A stretch of DNA of 64,000 nucleotides, taken from assembly GCA_030685235.1 (NCBI GenBank), contig MU839119.1, positions 62,001-126,000 of the forward strand. Direction: 5' to 3'. Below are positions 44,873 through 57,080 of this stretch, piece by piece. The notes beneath the pieces are model-generated. The model was given only the letters and a program-made list of their open reading frames with translations, searched no databases and was not told where the DNA came from. The stretch comes from Copromyces sp. CBS 386.78. Its lineage: Eukaryota; Ascomycota; Sordariomycetes; Sordariales; Sordariaceae. Position numbers and translations under genes: made by a program. How positions within the stretch are numbered: position 1 is the first letter of the stretch; each line of letters begins with the position of its first letter.

Positions 44873-46347
44873 TTAGAGAGTGCCGGAAGCGTTGAAGTCC
44901 TTGAGGGCCTCCTCGACGCGGGCCTTCATGGTCTTCTCACCCTCGCGAACCCAGACGCGGGGGTCGTACTTCTTCTTGTTGGGCTTGTTGGCGCCCTCGG
45001 GGTTGCCGACCTGGGTCTTGAGGTAGTCGATGTTGTTGACGACGTAGTCACGGACACCGGTCAGGTAGCCCCACTGGAGATCAGTGTCGACGTTGACCTT
45101 GACGACACCGTTAGAGATGGCCTCACGGTACTCCTGCTTGGAGGAGCCGGAACCACCGTGGAAGACAAAGAAGACAGGCTTCTTGTCCTCACCGCCAAGC
45201 TTCTCGGAGACGTAAGCCTGGTGCTTGCCAAGGAGCTCGGGGTGGAGCTTGACGTTGCCAGGGGCGTAGACACCGTGGACGTTGCTGTCATTTTGTTAGT
45301 CATAATGCATCGAGAGCAAAGGGTAGGATGCGGTCTTACCCGAAGCCAGCGGCAATGGAGAAGTAGGGGGAGATGGGGCGGAAAGCCTGCTCGATCTGCC
45401 AGATATCCTCGGGCTGAGTGTAGAGAGAAGCGTTGTCAACGCCGGAGTTGTCAACACCATCCTCCTCGCCACCCTGTTTGCAAGTGTTAGCTTTCTGTAT
45501 GCCTTTGGAGCATGCGCATGCGGATAATGACGTACGGTGATACCGATCTCCATCTCGAGCCACTGCTTCATGGGCGCCATGCGCTTGAGGTACCTGACGC
45601 AGGTCTCGATGTTCTCCTCAACGCTCTCCTCTGTTATTGGAAGTCAGTAGGCTGGCGCATTGGTGGTTGTGGTCGCATTCGTTTGGGCCAAGCTTACCAG
45701 AGAGATCGATCATGTGGGAGGAGAAAAGGGGAACACCGTTCGCCTTGAAGAACTTCTCGTCCTCATCGAGCATGCCATCGAGCCAAGGAAGAAGCTTCTT
45801 GGCGCAATGGTCAGTGTGGACTAAAGGCCATGTTAGCATGTTGAACGCGCGTTGAAGCGACAGTGACAAGCTACTTACTAACGACGGGAACGCCGTAGAT
45901 GGGGGCGACCGCGCGGATGTAGTGAGCAGCGGCGATGGCACCGGCAACCGAGGCCTCGCGCTTCTCCGCGGAGTCCTTGATGCCCTTGCCGGCGAAGTAG
46001 GCAGCACCACCCTGGGAAGTCTGGAGGATGATGGGAGCCTTCTGGTCGCGAGCAGCCTCGAGGGCAGCGACGACAGTGGAGGAAGAGGTGACGTTGCAGG
46101 CAGGAAGGGCATAGCCGTTCGCGCGAGCGTGCTGGAAAAGCTTCAGGACGTCATCGCCTAGAGAAAGATATCAGACTTTGTTCATGTTCCGGTATCGGGC
46201 AGCGCATTTGCTTGCCCAAAACGTACCGTAGAGGACGCCAGCGGGCAGGTTGAGCTCCTGTTGAGGGTATCGCCGTTAGATCACTTGCGCTTCGAAGCTA
46301 TCAATTGCCAGGTTGAGGAGGAGGAAGCTTACATCGAAGACACCCAT
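44873..46347 (-). CDS. fba: Fructose-bisphosphate aldolase, class II
   Basis: Seven exons fit without a break: 46347-46333, 46257-46227, 46157-45879, 45820-45698, 45630-45536, 45473-45340 and 45284-44873 (1089 nt, 362 aa). The first two exons are only 15 and 31 nt. Diagnostic class II features are visible: HTDHCAKKLLPWLD with zinc-ligand His, FSSHMIDLSEE, LEMEIGITGGEEDGVDN, FGNVHGVYAPGNVKLHPE, FFVFHGGSGSS and VKVNVDTDLQW. The enzyme reversibly cleaves fructose 1,6-bisphosphate to dihydroxyacetone phosphate and glyceraldehyde 3-phosphate in cytosolic glycolysis and gluconeogenesis, using a divalent zinc ion. Length is normal for the family. Strong codon bias in the long exons fits high expression; many introns at the 5' end are common in fungal glycolytic genes. 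Confidence 0.96.
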
Positions 46348-48935
46348 TTCGATTGTTGTTTCTGGTTGATATGTAGATTAAGGTGTGTGACGCGGGGTAG
46401 CTGTTGATGTAGAAATGTGGGATAAGTACGAGAACGCTTTCTAGGGATGGCAGTTGAGGGTATCACAAACGAGTATGAAGACAAGAAAAGAGGAAGACGG
46501 GACAGACTGGAAGCACTTACGGTTTTGCCGACTGCGGGAATTTGTATGACGGAGGGCTGATGTCCTGCTCAGGAGATTTGGGAAGAAGAGAGAACGAGAG
46601 AAACTGCAATAGGGACGGTCACACCCAACGATCAGTGGTTCAGGACGAGGAAGGAGTGGAGGGATCGTAGGTAAGCCAGCGGGGCTGCCGAGCATAGCAC
46701 CAACCTCAAGCCGCGTTCTCATTGGCCAGGACGCCAAACAGAGCAAGAGCTGCGTCGTGCCCCTCACTAAGTGGTCCAAGGTGGGGTTTGACGACGGGGC
46801 GTTGAGCAGGGGCTGTCTCCCAAATGACAGCCCACTTGCAGCAACCGCAGCCCAGATCCTCAAAAGAGTGGAAAGCGCCAAGCGGTCGTCTTCCCGACGC
46901 TTCCTTGTCAGTGTCGCTTCACTGCTGGTCGGCTCTGTTGAGCGTGGTGCTTGCGTCTTGCCATCCGCAGCCAGGTGGCTCCACTACTACGGCTCTAGCA
47001 TTGCCGGACCGTCACATTCGCCTTGGCCGTCGTCAACATTGGGAAAAGAATTGGAGACTCTTTGAATGCTGTGTCGTCATCCCATGTTTTTGACATTGGA
47101 TATTATCGATGCTGCTCGCTGTCTGTTGTTGTCCAAGTGCCGGCATGTTTTGTAGGTTCGGCTTTATCCAGACAACAACAATTCAACCTCCTTTTCATTC
47201 TTCCACTAGCTATTCCATATCCATCTCGCCAATTCCAGAGCTGAGGAGTCCATATGCCGATGCAAGCCCCGTACGGGAAGGTTGGACAACAAACAAACCC
47301 TTGCCCTCAGGTCTCGTGCACGTCAAATGTGTCAAGACTTCCCCAAATGTGTCGTGGTTGGGGTTGTTGGAGAACATCAAATGGAAAAGATCGGAATCCG
47401 GGTGTCAGGATCGCGATGAAAGACCTCGGTCCGACCACACCGCTCAACATCGCCAACACTCATGGTGATGATGGTTTCTAGGTTGGCTACGGGCTCTGGC
47501 GTATATGTTATAGAGCCGAACCCTCAGTTGTCATCCCATGTCCACGGCCACCTTCACGGTCTGACAGCAAGCGAGACACGTATCGACAACCGCGGGACTC
47601 GGACACGCCGCTTTTGCAGTGATGGACAGTCAATCATCGTTGACCGACTGGACACCACTCTGACACAAAGCTGTCAAACTGAACAACACGACTCGACCCG
47701 ATGACCTCATTGGGAGCCACTCTGGACATTGCAGAACCCTGTCCAAGAGCCTTGAGAACCCCCGGGGGCTCCCAGGGGAACCTCCCAAGTGGAATTTACC
47801 CCTGGATTGTGTTTCTTCAGGTTCCATTCTCCCGTCTCTTCCCGGCGCGTGCTTGCAGCCTGTTCCCCAAATCCGAACTTAGACCCGGGACTCCCCGGAT
47901 GAAGACCCGCTTGCCCCGCATTCTTCCCCAAGTTCCCGTCCGGCTGCCGAAGCCGACGAAATGACCATGGGCCACGTGAACATGCTTCCGGGATCGTCTT
48001 GTCGAGCCGGCAGTCTTCTTCGGTCGCATCGAGGTTCCCGCGGCTGGTTGTTTTGTTGTTGGCATGTTTTGGTGCTCTGCCACGAGGCTCTAGCCGCAAG
48101 CTCAGTGACCGGCAGACAAGGCTGAGCCTATTAGCCGACATGGACTTCTCCCGGCTTCCCCCATTGGTTCCCTTTTTACATTCGATATCCTGTCTCTTCG
48201 TGAACAGCCTTCTCCCCTCCGTTGCGTAAATTTTATGATCGAGCACAATGCTTTGGCTCGTTCCGTACCGGCAAGAACCACGACCTCCTTCACTTCATTT
48301 GCATGTACACAACGCGAAGTCGTTGACAAGCTTCCGCTTCACGTCTCGATCCCGCGCTCGATCCTTCTGCCAACAGACAGGATACAGATGGCCTCTCCGA
48401 ACACAATTCTCGCCGCTAGCCGAAACTTGATCGACCCCGAGATGCCGCTTATCAAACCGTGCTCTCGGTGAATCCATAGGACGGCATCCCTTTCGACGCT
48501 CTCGCCTTAGCTGTCCAACTCCCTCGAGAGCCATTTTTCGTATTTCCCTTTCCAGATGGCCGCGAGGTTTTCGTTCAAGCAATGGCAGGGTGGAGGTGAT
48601 AATGGCTGCCATACCAAGATTGCTTCAGCGAGTGTCGTGTGAATTCAGCTGGAACCCCAAACCCACCTTCCATCTCATCTTGCAAGTGCAACCTTCCATC
48701 AACAAAGACACTGGAAACAACGGCAAACAGACCCGGCTCACACAGCGCAGTCGTCAATGACAAAAAATTACCAGGACCTGTGTTCATCTCCGTGCCCATG
48801 GCTCAAAAGATGTCAGCTTTTCCGTCATGGACGAGCCATATACGCACGCACTTCCCACCAGCAAAAACAGCCAAAGGGGTTGAACAAGTTCAATTATCGT
48901 CCTCCAGCCTCAACCCAACACTTCCACTTCCACGT
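46348..48935. other. Upstream region of aldolase and long gene-free stretch
   Basis: Pyrimidine-poor leader and promoter of the aldolase gene lie next to 46348 (possible 5'-UTR intron towards 46560). From 46760 to 48935 frames on both strands are short or lack C-ending codons; the longer ones at 47707-48246 look like chance frames. Nothing else recognised. Confidence 0.5.
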
Positions 48936-49900
48936 CTACAGACGGCTAGCAAAGCCACCAAACGCGTCAAGCATCATAACCTTGAGAGGCTTGGCCATGA
49001 GATCCTCCTTCTGGCCAAGCTCGATCAACCAAGCAAACTTCTCGCTGTTCTTGTGAGCCTCGACGGCGGCCATGTCGGCGTAGCTGTGTGAGGCAAGGTA
49101 TGTATGTGTGAGCTACGGAATATGGACTGGATTGGACAGGATGCGCGTATGGGACCGGGACATCAGGTAGGCATCGACCGAACATGTCCAACCTAGCGTC
49201 CAGTCCTAGTCACCACGCAGGCCGTGCCGAGAAAATAGGTTGGTTGGTTGGTTGGTTATGTGGTGACTGCACCAAGATGCTGGCTGCGAGAGGAAGAAGA
49301 AGAAGAAGAAGAAGAAGAAGGAAAACTTACGACTCCTGAACAACAAAAACGGGCTTGTCGTCCTCGGTCGACTGGGACCAGTGGTACTGGAGACACCCGG
49401 GCTCGTTGGCCTGGACCCACTCGGCGGTTTCCTTGCAGATTTCCTTGAGCTGTTAAGAAGCAGATGATGAGTATTAGTACAAGGGACGGGAAACTGCTAG
49501 GAGATAGATGATCGGTTTATGTCGTTTTCGGGAAGCAGCAAGGATTGATTGCTGTAATTGGGTTTTGGTGCACGCGGAGGATATGCCAATGTGAAGAGAG
49601 GCGCGAGAGCCAAGGGCCGAGTGATGGCCACTCGCATGCGCGCGTCGGACTCGATGGATGCCGTGAAGGTAAGGTAAGATATCTCAGTCGGCCCTTCTCG
49701 TGGCTGGATGTTCGTTTCGAGGTTGCTCGTTTTGTTGACGGGTCGCAGTGAACCTCGCAAAGAAGTGGTGATGACATGTTCGGGGAACATGAAGCTCCCG
49801 TCCGTTCAATCCAGCAGCAATTCAACAATCCAGAAAACCAACTTACGCGCTCAACCTTGTCCTCCTTGGGATAAATGAAAGCAATCAGAGAGATGGTCAT
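48936..49900 (-). CDS. ABM-domain (antibiotic biosynthesis monooxygenase-like) protein
   Basis: Three exons: 49900-49847, 49449-49331 and 49083-48936 (106 aa), phases matching; introns gtaagt...cag. The fold is that of a dimeric alpha+beta barrel monooxygenase: opening strand MTISLIAFIYPK, a helix LKEICKETAEWVQANEPGC, strand LQYHWSQ, then KPVFVVQESYADMAAVEAHKNSEKF and the closing strand KPLKVMML. Short single-domain ABM proteins of this type are found across fungi; most have no proven substrate, and some oxidise quinone-like compounds without a cofactor. Intron 1 is long (397 bp) and intron 2 carries GAA and TTGG microsatellites (about 49287-49321 and 49240-49257). Confidence 0.82.
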
Positions 49901-50415
49901 TTTGGCTGTTTAGTGTATATGATATGAACCGTTCGTTATTGGTGTGGTGATACCGGTGTATGTTGTTCTACCTAGAATCGGTGCAGTGAGGTGATGGCAG
50001 TGACACGGCGAGATCGACGGCGGGAACAGCGGGGTCTTAAACACCTAAGAAAAGGTGGAGAGACGGGAGGCGAGCCGAGGCCCCCGTGGGGATTGGGGAA
50101 AGCATTATTAATCCATTGTCGGCGGCGGCGCCAGCGACATCTAAAACAGACTTGGTAATGGCTGACTGGGTGAAAAGGATTTGTGAATGATTTTAATTCT
50201 ACCCGCCATTTACACAAGGTATGAGATGCTTCCAAGCAATATATCTGTACCGATCACTCACTCAATCGCCCGCCCAACCGGTCAAACAGTGCACCCAGCG
50301 GTCAGACCGTCGTGCTCACCCTGCAAGCCCCACTTGTGCAAGCTGCCAAAGCTCCCCTCCAGTCGCTCCAAATATGAGGGGTAGCTCCAACTCACACTCT
50401 CAACAACAACCACTA
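49901..50415. other. Flank between ABM gene and tRNA
   Basis: Leader of the ABM gene and 5' flank of the tRNA. No further feature. Confidence 0.5.
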
Positions 50416-50515
50416 GTCACTTTGGCGGAGTGGTTAACGCGCTGCCCTGCTATTCGCAAGAAAGCAAGTTTAGGCAGTTCCCTCGGGAGCGTAGGTTCGA
50501 ATCCTACAGGTGACG
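50416..50515 (+). tRNA. tRNA-Ser (anticodon GCU) with a 19-nt intron
   Basis: GTCACTT pairs with AGGTGAC (one G-U) as acceptor stem. The D arm contains the A box (GGCGGAGTGGTTAACGC), the anticodon stem is CTGCC/GGCAG with anticodon GCT at 50449-50451, and an intron of 19 nt (50453-50471) lies one base after the anticodon, the canonical place. A long variable arm (TTCCCTCGGGAGC) marks a class II tRNA, and the T arm is GTAGG-TTCGAAT-CCTAC (B box). The discriminator base is G at 50515, as in Ser tRNAs. CCA is not encoded. Confidence 0.96.
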
Positions 50516-50520
50516 CACTT

Positions 50521-50540
50521 CTTTTTCTCCTTTTTTTTTC
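50521..50540 (+). terminator. Pol III T-run terminator of the tRNA
   Basis: T-runs of five and nine begin six bases after the tRNA end, sufficient for RNA polymerase III termination. Confidence 0.75.
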
Positions 50541-50824
50541 TCTGACTTGCGCTCCTTAGAGAGATGTCTTCTCATTGCTGTTGCCAGTGTCGTCGTCCTT
50601 TTGGAGAGCTTCACGTTTGCGTCTTACCTTTTTTTTTGTCTATCAACAGCTTGCGGTGACTGTGAATTGGGACGTGAATGAGCATAAAGGTAGCATTCAT
50701 GGTTTGGATTAGGCGTCTGACATTGTCCTTTCATCGTTTTCAACGAGCAACGACTTCTGGTGTCTACCTACTGTTCTACCTCCCCTATCCGAATGCACAC
50801 CCCGAACATTTCGAATCAAGCCAG
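50541..50824. other. Short flank
   Basis: Nothing beyond another T-run near 50630-50638. Confidence 0.5.
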
Positions 50825-52210
50825 CTAATCGTATTCTAGTTGATCAACCTTGTGCGCACAACACGCACAATGAACCCCAGTCCTTAGCCCTAGTGCTCCG
50901 ACATTCAGCGCCATAGCGTATTGAAATCCCGGCAATGGCTCGAGGAACTCACTTGTCAATCCCTCCCGCTGCTTGCCCAAGTCGCCCAGAGCGCGTCTGC
51001 TGCTGCAAAACCACTGGGTGGATGTGGGCTCCGTGAGCAAGGAAGCTTGCTTGTCCAGTGCCGCCAGGTCATGCTCCCACGCCCATTTCTCACCGTTCAT
51101 GGCCCTTCTCCGAATGATGTTGTACATTTGGTCGTCGATTTCATTATCTTGTGGCAGGAGTGAGATGCTGGTGACGTCGCCCGCGTCGCTCCTTGCCTTC
51201 CGTATTTCGTCCAAGTGAGGCTCTTGGGGCAGGTCCTTCAGCTTCCAGAGTAGTCGATACGCTAGCGACAAGCAGTCGTAGGTGCCCATGCTGGTCAGCT
51301 TGCCAATCCACGGAAGAAGCCGGCGGCGATACTCTTCAAGCCAGATTGATGTGTAATTGGCATTAAGGCCCCAGAGTCTGCCATGCCCACGTCGCAGTGA
51401 CTCGCTCATGAATCGGTGAAGACTCTTGACAACCCCGAAGGCATTTCCAGTGCGAAAGGCATCCTGCAGTTCCAGTCGTCTGCAAGGAAATCCGGAGACA
51501 TCAAGATGCCAATCTCCCGCTTCGCCCCCCGCGTCACACGCGGCGCAATAACCAAACAGCTGGTATAGATCGGCATCGGGTACGGAAACGATGATCCTGG
51601 CGGGCACGTTGTGTTCTTCTGCATTTTGAGGCTCTGGGGAATTGGACTGGGCGCGAGGAAGTGCACGCTGCAACGGAGTGTCTATGAGTGTCTCCTCTTC
51701 GAGCTCTTCCCCTTCTTCAACGTCCAAGTAACGTGGCTCTGAGAAGAACATTGTCAGCACGGCATCAATCATCAGTCGCAAAGGCTCTTAATGGCCTTGA
51801 TTCATCGAAGTTAAGGAGAACAGACAATGAAAGGAGGGAATGAACACCATGTGGGGATTGAATGCCATGACCATGATCTGTTGCACTGCAAAATGCATAG
51901 ACTAATAACATGCGCAACAGGCATCTCTGGACATCCGACAACGCATCCTTGTTCGTTTAGAGGAAACCTGAATATACTCACTCTTGGTTGGGTTAGGGGG
52001 CGGCCCGTGAGAGCCGGTGTTATCGTCGGCATCCGAGACCTTCTCTCGCTTGGGGTTGGATGCGGCAACATCTGCTGTTCCTCTAGAGCGGCGCCGGCGG
52101 TTTGAACGTGGCTGGCCATCGCGTGCCATTGCGTGGACATCGTGGAACTCGATTGGGGATTCCGTTTCCATGACTCTTTGAACTATCGACGAAAGCGAAT
52201 GGCGGACCAT
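50825..52210 (-). CDS. Cys-containing orphan protein, two exons
   Basis: Exons 52210-51982 and 51738-50825 (380 aa), phase 1 join; intron gtgagt...tcag. The start is ATG 52210. The first exon is polar and basic with an RRRRSR patch. The second has an acidic stretch (VEEGEELEEETLID), then an apparently folded part beginning DLYQLFGYCAACDAGG, HLDVSGFPCRRLELQDAF and ESLRRGHGRLWGLNANYTSIW. It ends with a helical region and HCACCAHKVDQ. Paired cysteines (CAAC, CACC) near both ends of the folded part could bind metal. No family recognised; codon use and splice phases support a real gene. Confidence 0.65.
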
Positions 52211-53382
52211 GGCACCAGCGGAGCGGTTTGCTTCTGTCGTGCTTGAAGGGGTACGTATAAGAAAGACAGCTGGAGAATGAAGAGTTGTAAGTGGAAGGGA
52301 GGCCCTTCGAAGCTTGGAGACTCAAGACAGAAGAGTACCTTATTCATTTGTCTTTGAAGTTGGCTCCTGCCTTCTCATAACATCCTATTCCACTGCACAC
52401 GATAAACTCTGGATCGCCCCACTTCCCAGTGCCTGTTCATTGTTCCTTCTGCTGCTGGTGCGCGCAAGTCTCAGGCTCCCATCACAAAAGTTGAGAAAAA
52501 AGGTGAAAGTTCCACTTGGGAGGGAAAGTGGCTGCTTCATTCCTGCCGGATGGTTTTTCTTGGGTTCACTGTCGTGGCAGGTACGGACCGGCACCCAGAG
52601 ACTCTGAGCAGAGACCGCCCCGCCTGGCGAGAACCGGGGAGGACACGGGGAAGGTGGGGCCGATGCTGAGTCTTAAGGTAGCTGTTGCAATTCTTTCGCT
52701 CTTGCCCGTTGTAAAACACCGGTGGCTCTAACAGGATTCCCCCAAAGAGCGGCATGCCTCTGGTAGTGTCCAGGTCTCGCAGTAACGCAAGAAAATGCGT
52801 TCTGGTGTGCACCTGAGAGTGAGAGATTGCTTGGCATCGTGAAATTGACCAGTGACATGTGCCTGCCTCAAACTCCTTGCTAGACGGATGAAAACTTCAA
52901 GCCTGCTCCAGGCTTCTGAAAACTTGCACTGTTTAGTTCCAACGAAATCCGTCATTTTCTCCCATCCGAGCCATCAAGCCAGCATGTCCGCCGCTACAGC
53001 TTGGGCGTGATCGTGGAAACAAGCTCAGAGATGGCAACCCCCTGGGCCTTGGTAGAAGGATTCCAGGTTGTCTGCATCGGATACAAGACCTTCCACTCGG
53101 CTCCTTTCCCTCGCCCGATCAATCTTTACACCTTGTTTCTTGTACGTGTTTGGCTCTCGTCATATTTCCCCCGTAGGGCGGCAGAAGCCTGTCCGACCTC
53201 GCCACCAACCACCCTGTCAGTTCTCATTCCCCCTCTTGCTTCCCACCAGCCTTGGTACTTTCCATTGCATTGTCCCATTTATATGAAACAAGGCCAGCAA
53301 AGACGCAGTCGGGAAGCTCATGGTAGAAGTCAGGCCTGTTGCCCTGGGCACCAAACACGAACGAGTGGTGCACCCAGAGGTC
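52211..53382. other. Intergenic
   Basis: 5' flank of the Cys-containing orphan plus about 1 kb without a convincing gene. A minus-strand stretch around 53250-53380 reads HSFVFGAQGNRPDFYHELPD in one frame but has no usable start or splice partner. Confidence 0.4.
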
Positions 53383-53726
53383 TCATGCTTCAACGTGGCC
53401 TTTGTGCTGTTCCTTCAGTTGTAACTCGGCGCCTATCTCACTGTTAGCATCGGGTTTGTTTTCACGACTATGTTCCATTGCGTCCGTCTTCTCTCAAACT
53501 CGGAGAAAGTACATGCTGTTGAAGTGTCCTCGTGCATGTACTTACTCTCCTCGGGGCCGGACGCTTCATTTATTTTGACGTCGAAGTGTTCGTGTTTCCT
53601 CCCGTCCAATCTCTCACTGGAGAGAGGCAGCTTGATGCCAATGCTCATGATACTGTCCTTCCCAATCTTGATCTTGTTGACAGTGCCTTTCCCGGCGGTG
53701 CCGATTTCATCATTCTGCCCTCTCAT
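53383..53726 (-). CDS. Possible small orphan protein, two exons
   Basis: ATG at 53726; exon 53726-53546 (gtaagt donor) joins exon 53432-53383 in phase 1 (76 aa), the intron ending ...GATAG. The product reads RGQNDEIGTAGKGTVNKIKI, LPLSSERLDGRKHEHFDVKI and ends SAELQLKEQHKGHVEA. Hydrophilic, no domain recognised. The frame continues open upstream of the ATG. Weakly supported. Confidence 0.3.
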
Positions 53727-54389
53727 CGTAGAAACGTGAGGTCGGCGTTTTGTTGTAACTTGGCAATGTCTTGTGAATGAACTTGTGGACGAGGATAAAC
53801 CGTGGAGCCAAAGTTCCGTGGAGACTGGAGCGAAAAGAGGAGAAAGAGAGTCCAAAATCATGGAAGAAATGATCCATAAAGTAGCCCTATTACTTGCACT
53901 CCTCGACGCACACTCCCTCACCTGTCCAAATGTCCTGACCATCATCATTTTTCTTACGGGCGTAGGTACCTCCAGCTTCCTTGTTCTTGGCCAAGGTCTA
54001 CGTGTGCACTACCACCACCCAACAATCTCACGATGTTCAGCGCAGTGCAGCTTCCGGCGGTTTCGCTTCGTGCCCTGGTGGGAATGGGCATAGCTCAAGA
54101 TGCAAAGATCTTCGGCCCACACAATTATTGGCCTATCGGCCTCTGGTATTCTAGGGAGATGTAGGTAGTAAAGTTACTTTGGTATTCTTCTCTTTCTCTC
54201 CAAATACAATTAGTACTATCACCAACATTACCTTACCTATCACACACACACACGCTAGTGAAAATGTCCCCCTTGTTGAAGCCATTCACATGTCTTGGCA
54301 TTCTTGGCATTAGTGGATACGATCCACACATGGCTACCCTGTATATAAGTCGGACTTGGTCCTCCTTTTTCTCCGTTCTTGCTCTCTCT
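53727..54389. other. Flank of the Harbinger element
   Basis: AT content rises towards the element. A TATA-like GTATATAAG lies at 54340 and a CA repeat at 54243-54253. No gene. Confidence 0.45.
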
Positions 54390-54999
54390 TTAGGGCGTGT
54401 TTGGATGCTCTGAAATTGGGCTTTGAACTATTTAGAGTCCTATATTTAAAAGTACTATTTAGTATTACTCTTACTAATTCCTTCTAAAATTTCTAGAAAA
54501 TCTGAGCTCTAAAATTCGTACCCTTACAATAAATTTTGAGCTAATTAAATAACGTAAATCTTTCTAAAAAGCTCTAATCTATTTAAAACTTAAAGGGCTT
54601 CTAAATTAACCTTCTAAACTAGAAATTTTATTATTTTGCACATTTTTCACAGCTGAATATAGTATGTAATAACCCCTATTATTAACTTCGATCGACTAGA
54701 TTTAACCGCTATACCCTCGCTTAACGTTATATAATATTAATAACAATTATAGCGTCGTCGTAAGAGGGTCGTATAAGCAACCGTAATACTTTATATAGCT
54801 AGACTTATACCTTGGGTACTGCTAATCCCTATAAATATTAATAGAAATTTATAGATGACGACCAACGACCTTTTTTATAGGTATAAGGGTTACTTCTAAT
54901 CCCTATTACGTATAACGCCGCATACGTTTAACGAGTTAGTAATATAGTTCAATATTTATATAGAATTATTATTAGGTTTAAGGACTATAATATACGAAA

Positions 55000-55900
55000 A
55001 GGTTATTATGTTTCTTTTTATTATAGTATAAGGTATAACCTTTCGTATAACCGTATACGTACTAGGTCTAAATTTGGAAATAGTATATAGGTTAATAATA
55101 TTTAACTTAATATAGGAAGGAATCTTACTTCTAATTATTATAATAGAATATTTTATAAAATTTTTAGTGCTTATCTAATGCTGTGCCAAAAGAAAGTCCG
55201 CCTACCTAAATTAAAAACCCCTCCTAAAATCGAAATAAATTCTAAACTATTTCCTTATTTTACGAAGGTCTTAAGGGCTCTCGATAATTTGTACTTTAGT
55301 ACGAGGGTTTGTATTAAATATTAGAAGTTATAGCGTAATTGAAAGGGAAATATTTCGATAAACGTATTACTAGTATACAATTTCGCTAGTCGGGTTATAT
55401 ATATACTTTTTAGCTAGGAGGGATCCGCTAACTATATAAGAGTACTAAATATAGTCTTTGGCGTTGGGTTTAGTATCCTTAAAGCGTATATATATTTCGC
55501 TAACGCTAACTATAATAGTAGTTTGAAATTCTTCGTACTATACCGCGGAATGCGATATTATTTAATAGAGACCGCCAAAATTAGGTTATAGCTAGCTAAT
55601 TATAAAGAGTTATTTAATTTAAAGTACTCCTAAACGCGTATTATAATCGAAAAGAATATCAATCGGTTGAAAAGTACGTTTAGGATTTATCGCATATTAC
55701 TATCGTTGCCTTTAAAAGTTTAAATCGAAGTCGTATATACTATTACGGCACTATTAAATTGGATTTTAAATTAGGATAGGTTTGGCGATCCCCTTTTTAA
55801 CGAAATAGAAGTAGAGGATATTTTTAATTTAGAGCGATACGAGACCGTAACGCTAAAGTATATTCTAATCGGCTATAGTATAAAGGACTAGGAAAAATAA
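55000..55900 (+). pseudogene. PIF/Harbinger (DDE_Tnp_4-type) transposase relic
   Basis: With stops ignored, the frame shows the family order: PYFTKVLRALDN (the 'cxGAlDGt' region, first Asp), RN-stop-KGNISINVLLVYNF (usual 'WRNRKG...QNVLaVcdF'), a WEGSA-like block with the Trp turned into a stop, SLKFFVLYRGMRYYL, then N-KELFNLKYS and RIIIEKNINRLKSTFRIYRI, and a terminal IEVVYTITALLN. This matches the nuclease module of Harbinger transposases in order and spacing. At least eight in-frame stops, mostly TAG/TAA where Gln or Trp is expected. Non-functional. Confidence 0.82.
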
Positions 55901-56910
55901 GGGGGGGTTAATAATTAAATAAATTAATATTGCGAACAATTTATAAAGAGGATATAGTACGATTATTATATCGAATTAGAGAGAAGGGGAAAAATATAAA
56001 GTATAAAGTATAAAGTATAAGAGTAGAATAGAGAGGAAAGTTTGTAAAGGTAGTAAAAAATTTCGAAATCTTTAAATTTGAAATATTATAATATATTTAC
56101 TATATTTAATATATTAATCGACCTTAGCGCCCGTTAGCGCAGTCTTGGCGACCTATAATAATTTTTAAAGGCATTTATATTTATACCTATATTATTTGTA
56201 AATAAGCTCCAAATTTAATATAAAATAAATATATCGATTCGGTTTAATCTTACGATTATAACACTACCTTTTTTATATATATACGATTTCTTTTAATATT
56301 AAAGTATTAGTATAAATAAAAGTAATAAAAATCAAATTTAGGGTAGGGCTTATATCCCGTCCCCCTCCCGTCTATAGGAACTTTATATATAGGAATAAAT
56401 TATTATAATACGCTATAATATAGCGTATTTATAGGTTTAAGCGCAATATATTCGAATATAATTAATTAAGAATCAGATTAATTAGACTTTCGTTAAACGT
56501 ATTTAAATCTTCCTTTTACAATGAGCGACTCTACTCGCACCGTTAGAAAACTCTATTCGGACCGTGATCTACTTTTTCCCTTATATATATCCCTAACCCT
56601 TGCGCGGCCATAGATGTTACATGTATTCTTTCGAAAATTTCGCCTAGAAATCTGGGCATTACTATTCTTTTATGCGTGATATTAGACCGTAGTGCCCAGT
56701 CTAGATGTGTACCCCTATATCGCACTTTATAAGGTATTTTATAGTATACTTTATAGGGCAGTTAGCGGCACAGTCGTATATCGTATTGTACGATTGTATA
56801 TTATTTAATTAATCGTTCAATTAATTGTACTTAATTTATATTAATTTATATATATATAATTTATTTGATATTTATTGTATAATTGAGTTGAGTAGTTTGA
56901 TTGCTAGTAA

Positions 56911-57080
56911 GTGCTAGCGAGATCTCTAGAGTGCTAACGAGTGTTAGCGAGATTTCTAGACCGCTAGCGAGATTTCTAGAGTGCTAACGAGTGTTAGCGA
57001 AATTTCTAAACCGCTAGCGAGATTTCTAGAGTGCTAACGAGTGTTAGCGAGATTTTTAGACTGCTAGCGAGAGTTCCTAG
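56911..57080. repeat. 50-bp tandem repeat inside the transposon
   Basis: GTGCTAACGAGTGTTAGCGA recurs at 56931, 56981 and 57031 (period 50). Each unit is built of smaller GCTAGCGAGATTTCTAGA-type subunits. The array is a little over three copies and shows a few G-to-A/C-to-T differences. Confidence 0.8.

Noticed and set aside
47707..48246. 179-codon minus-strand frame
   Set aside because: Gly/Arg/Ser-rich without C-ending codon preference, overlapping open frames on the opposite strand; no domain.
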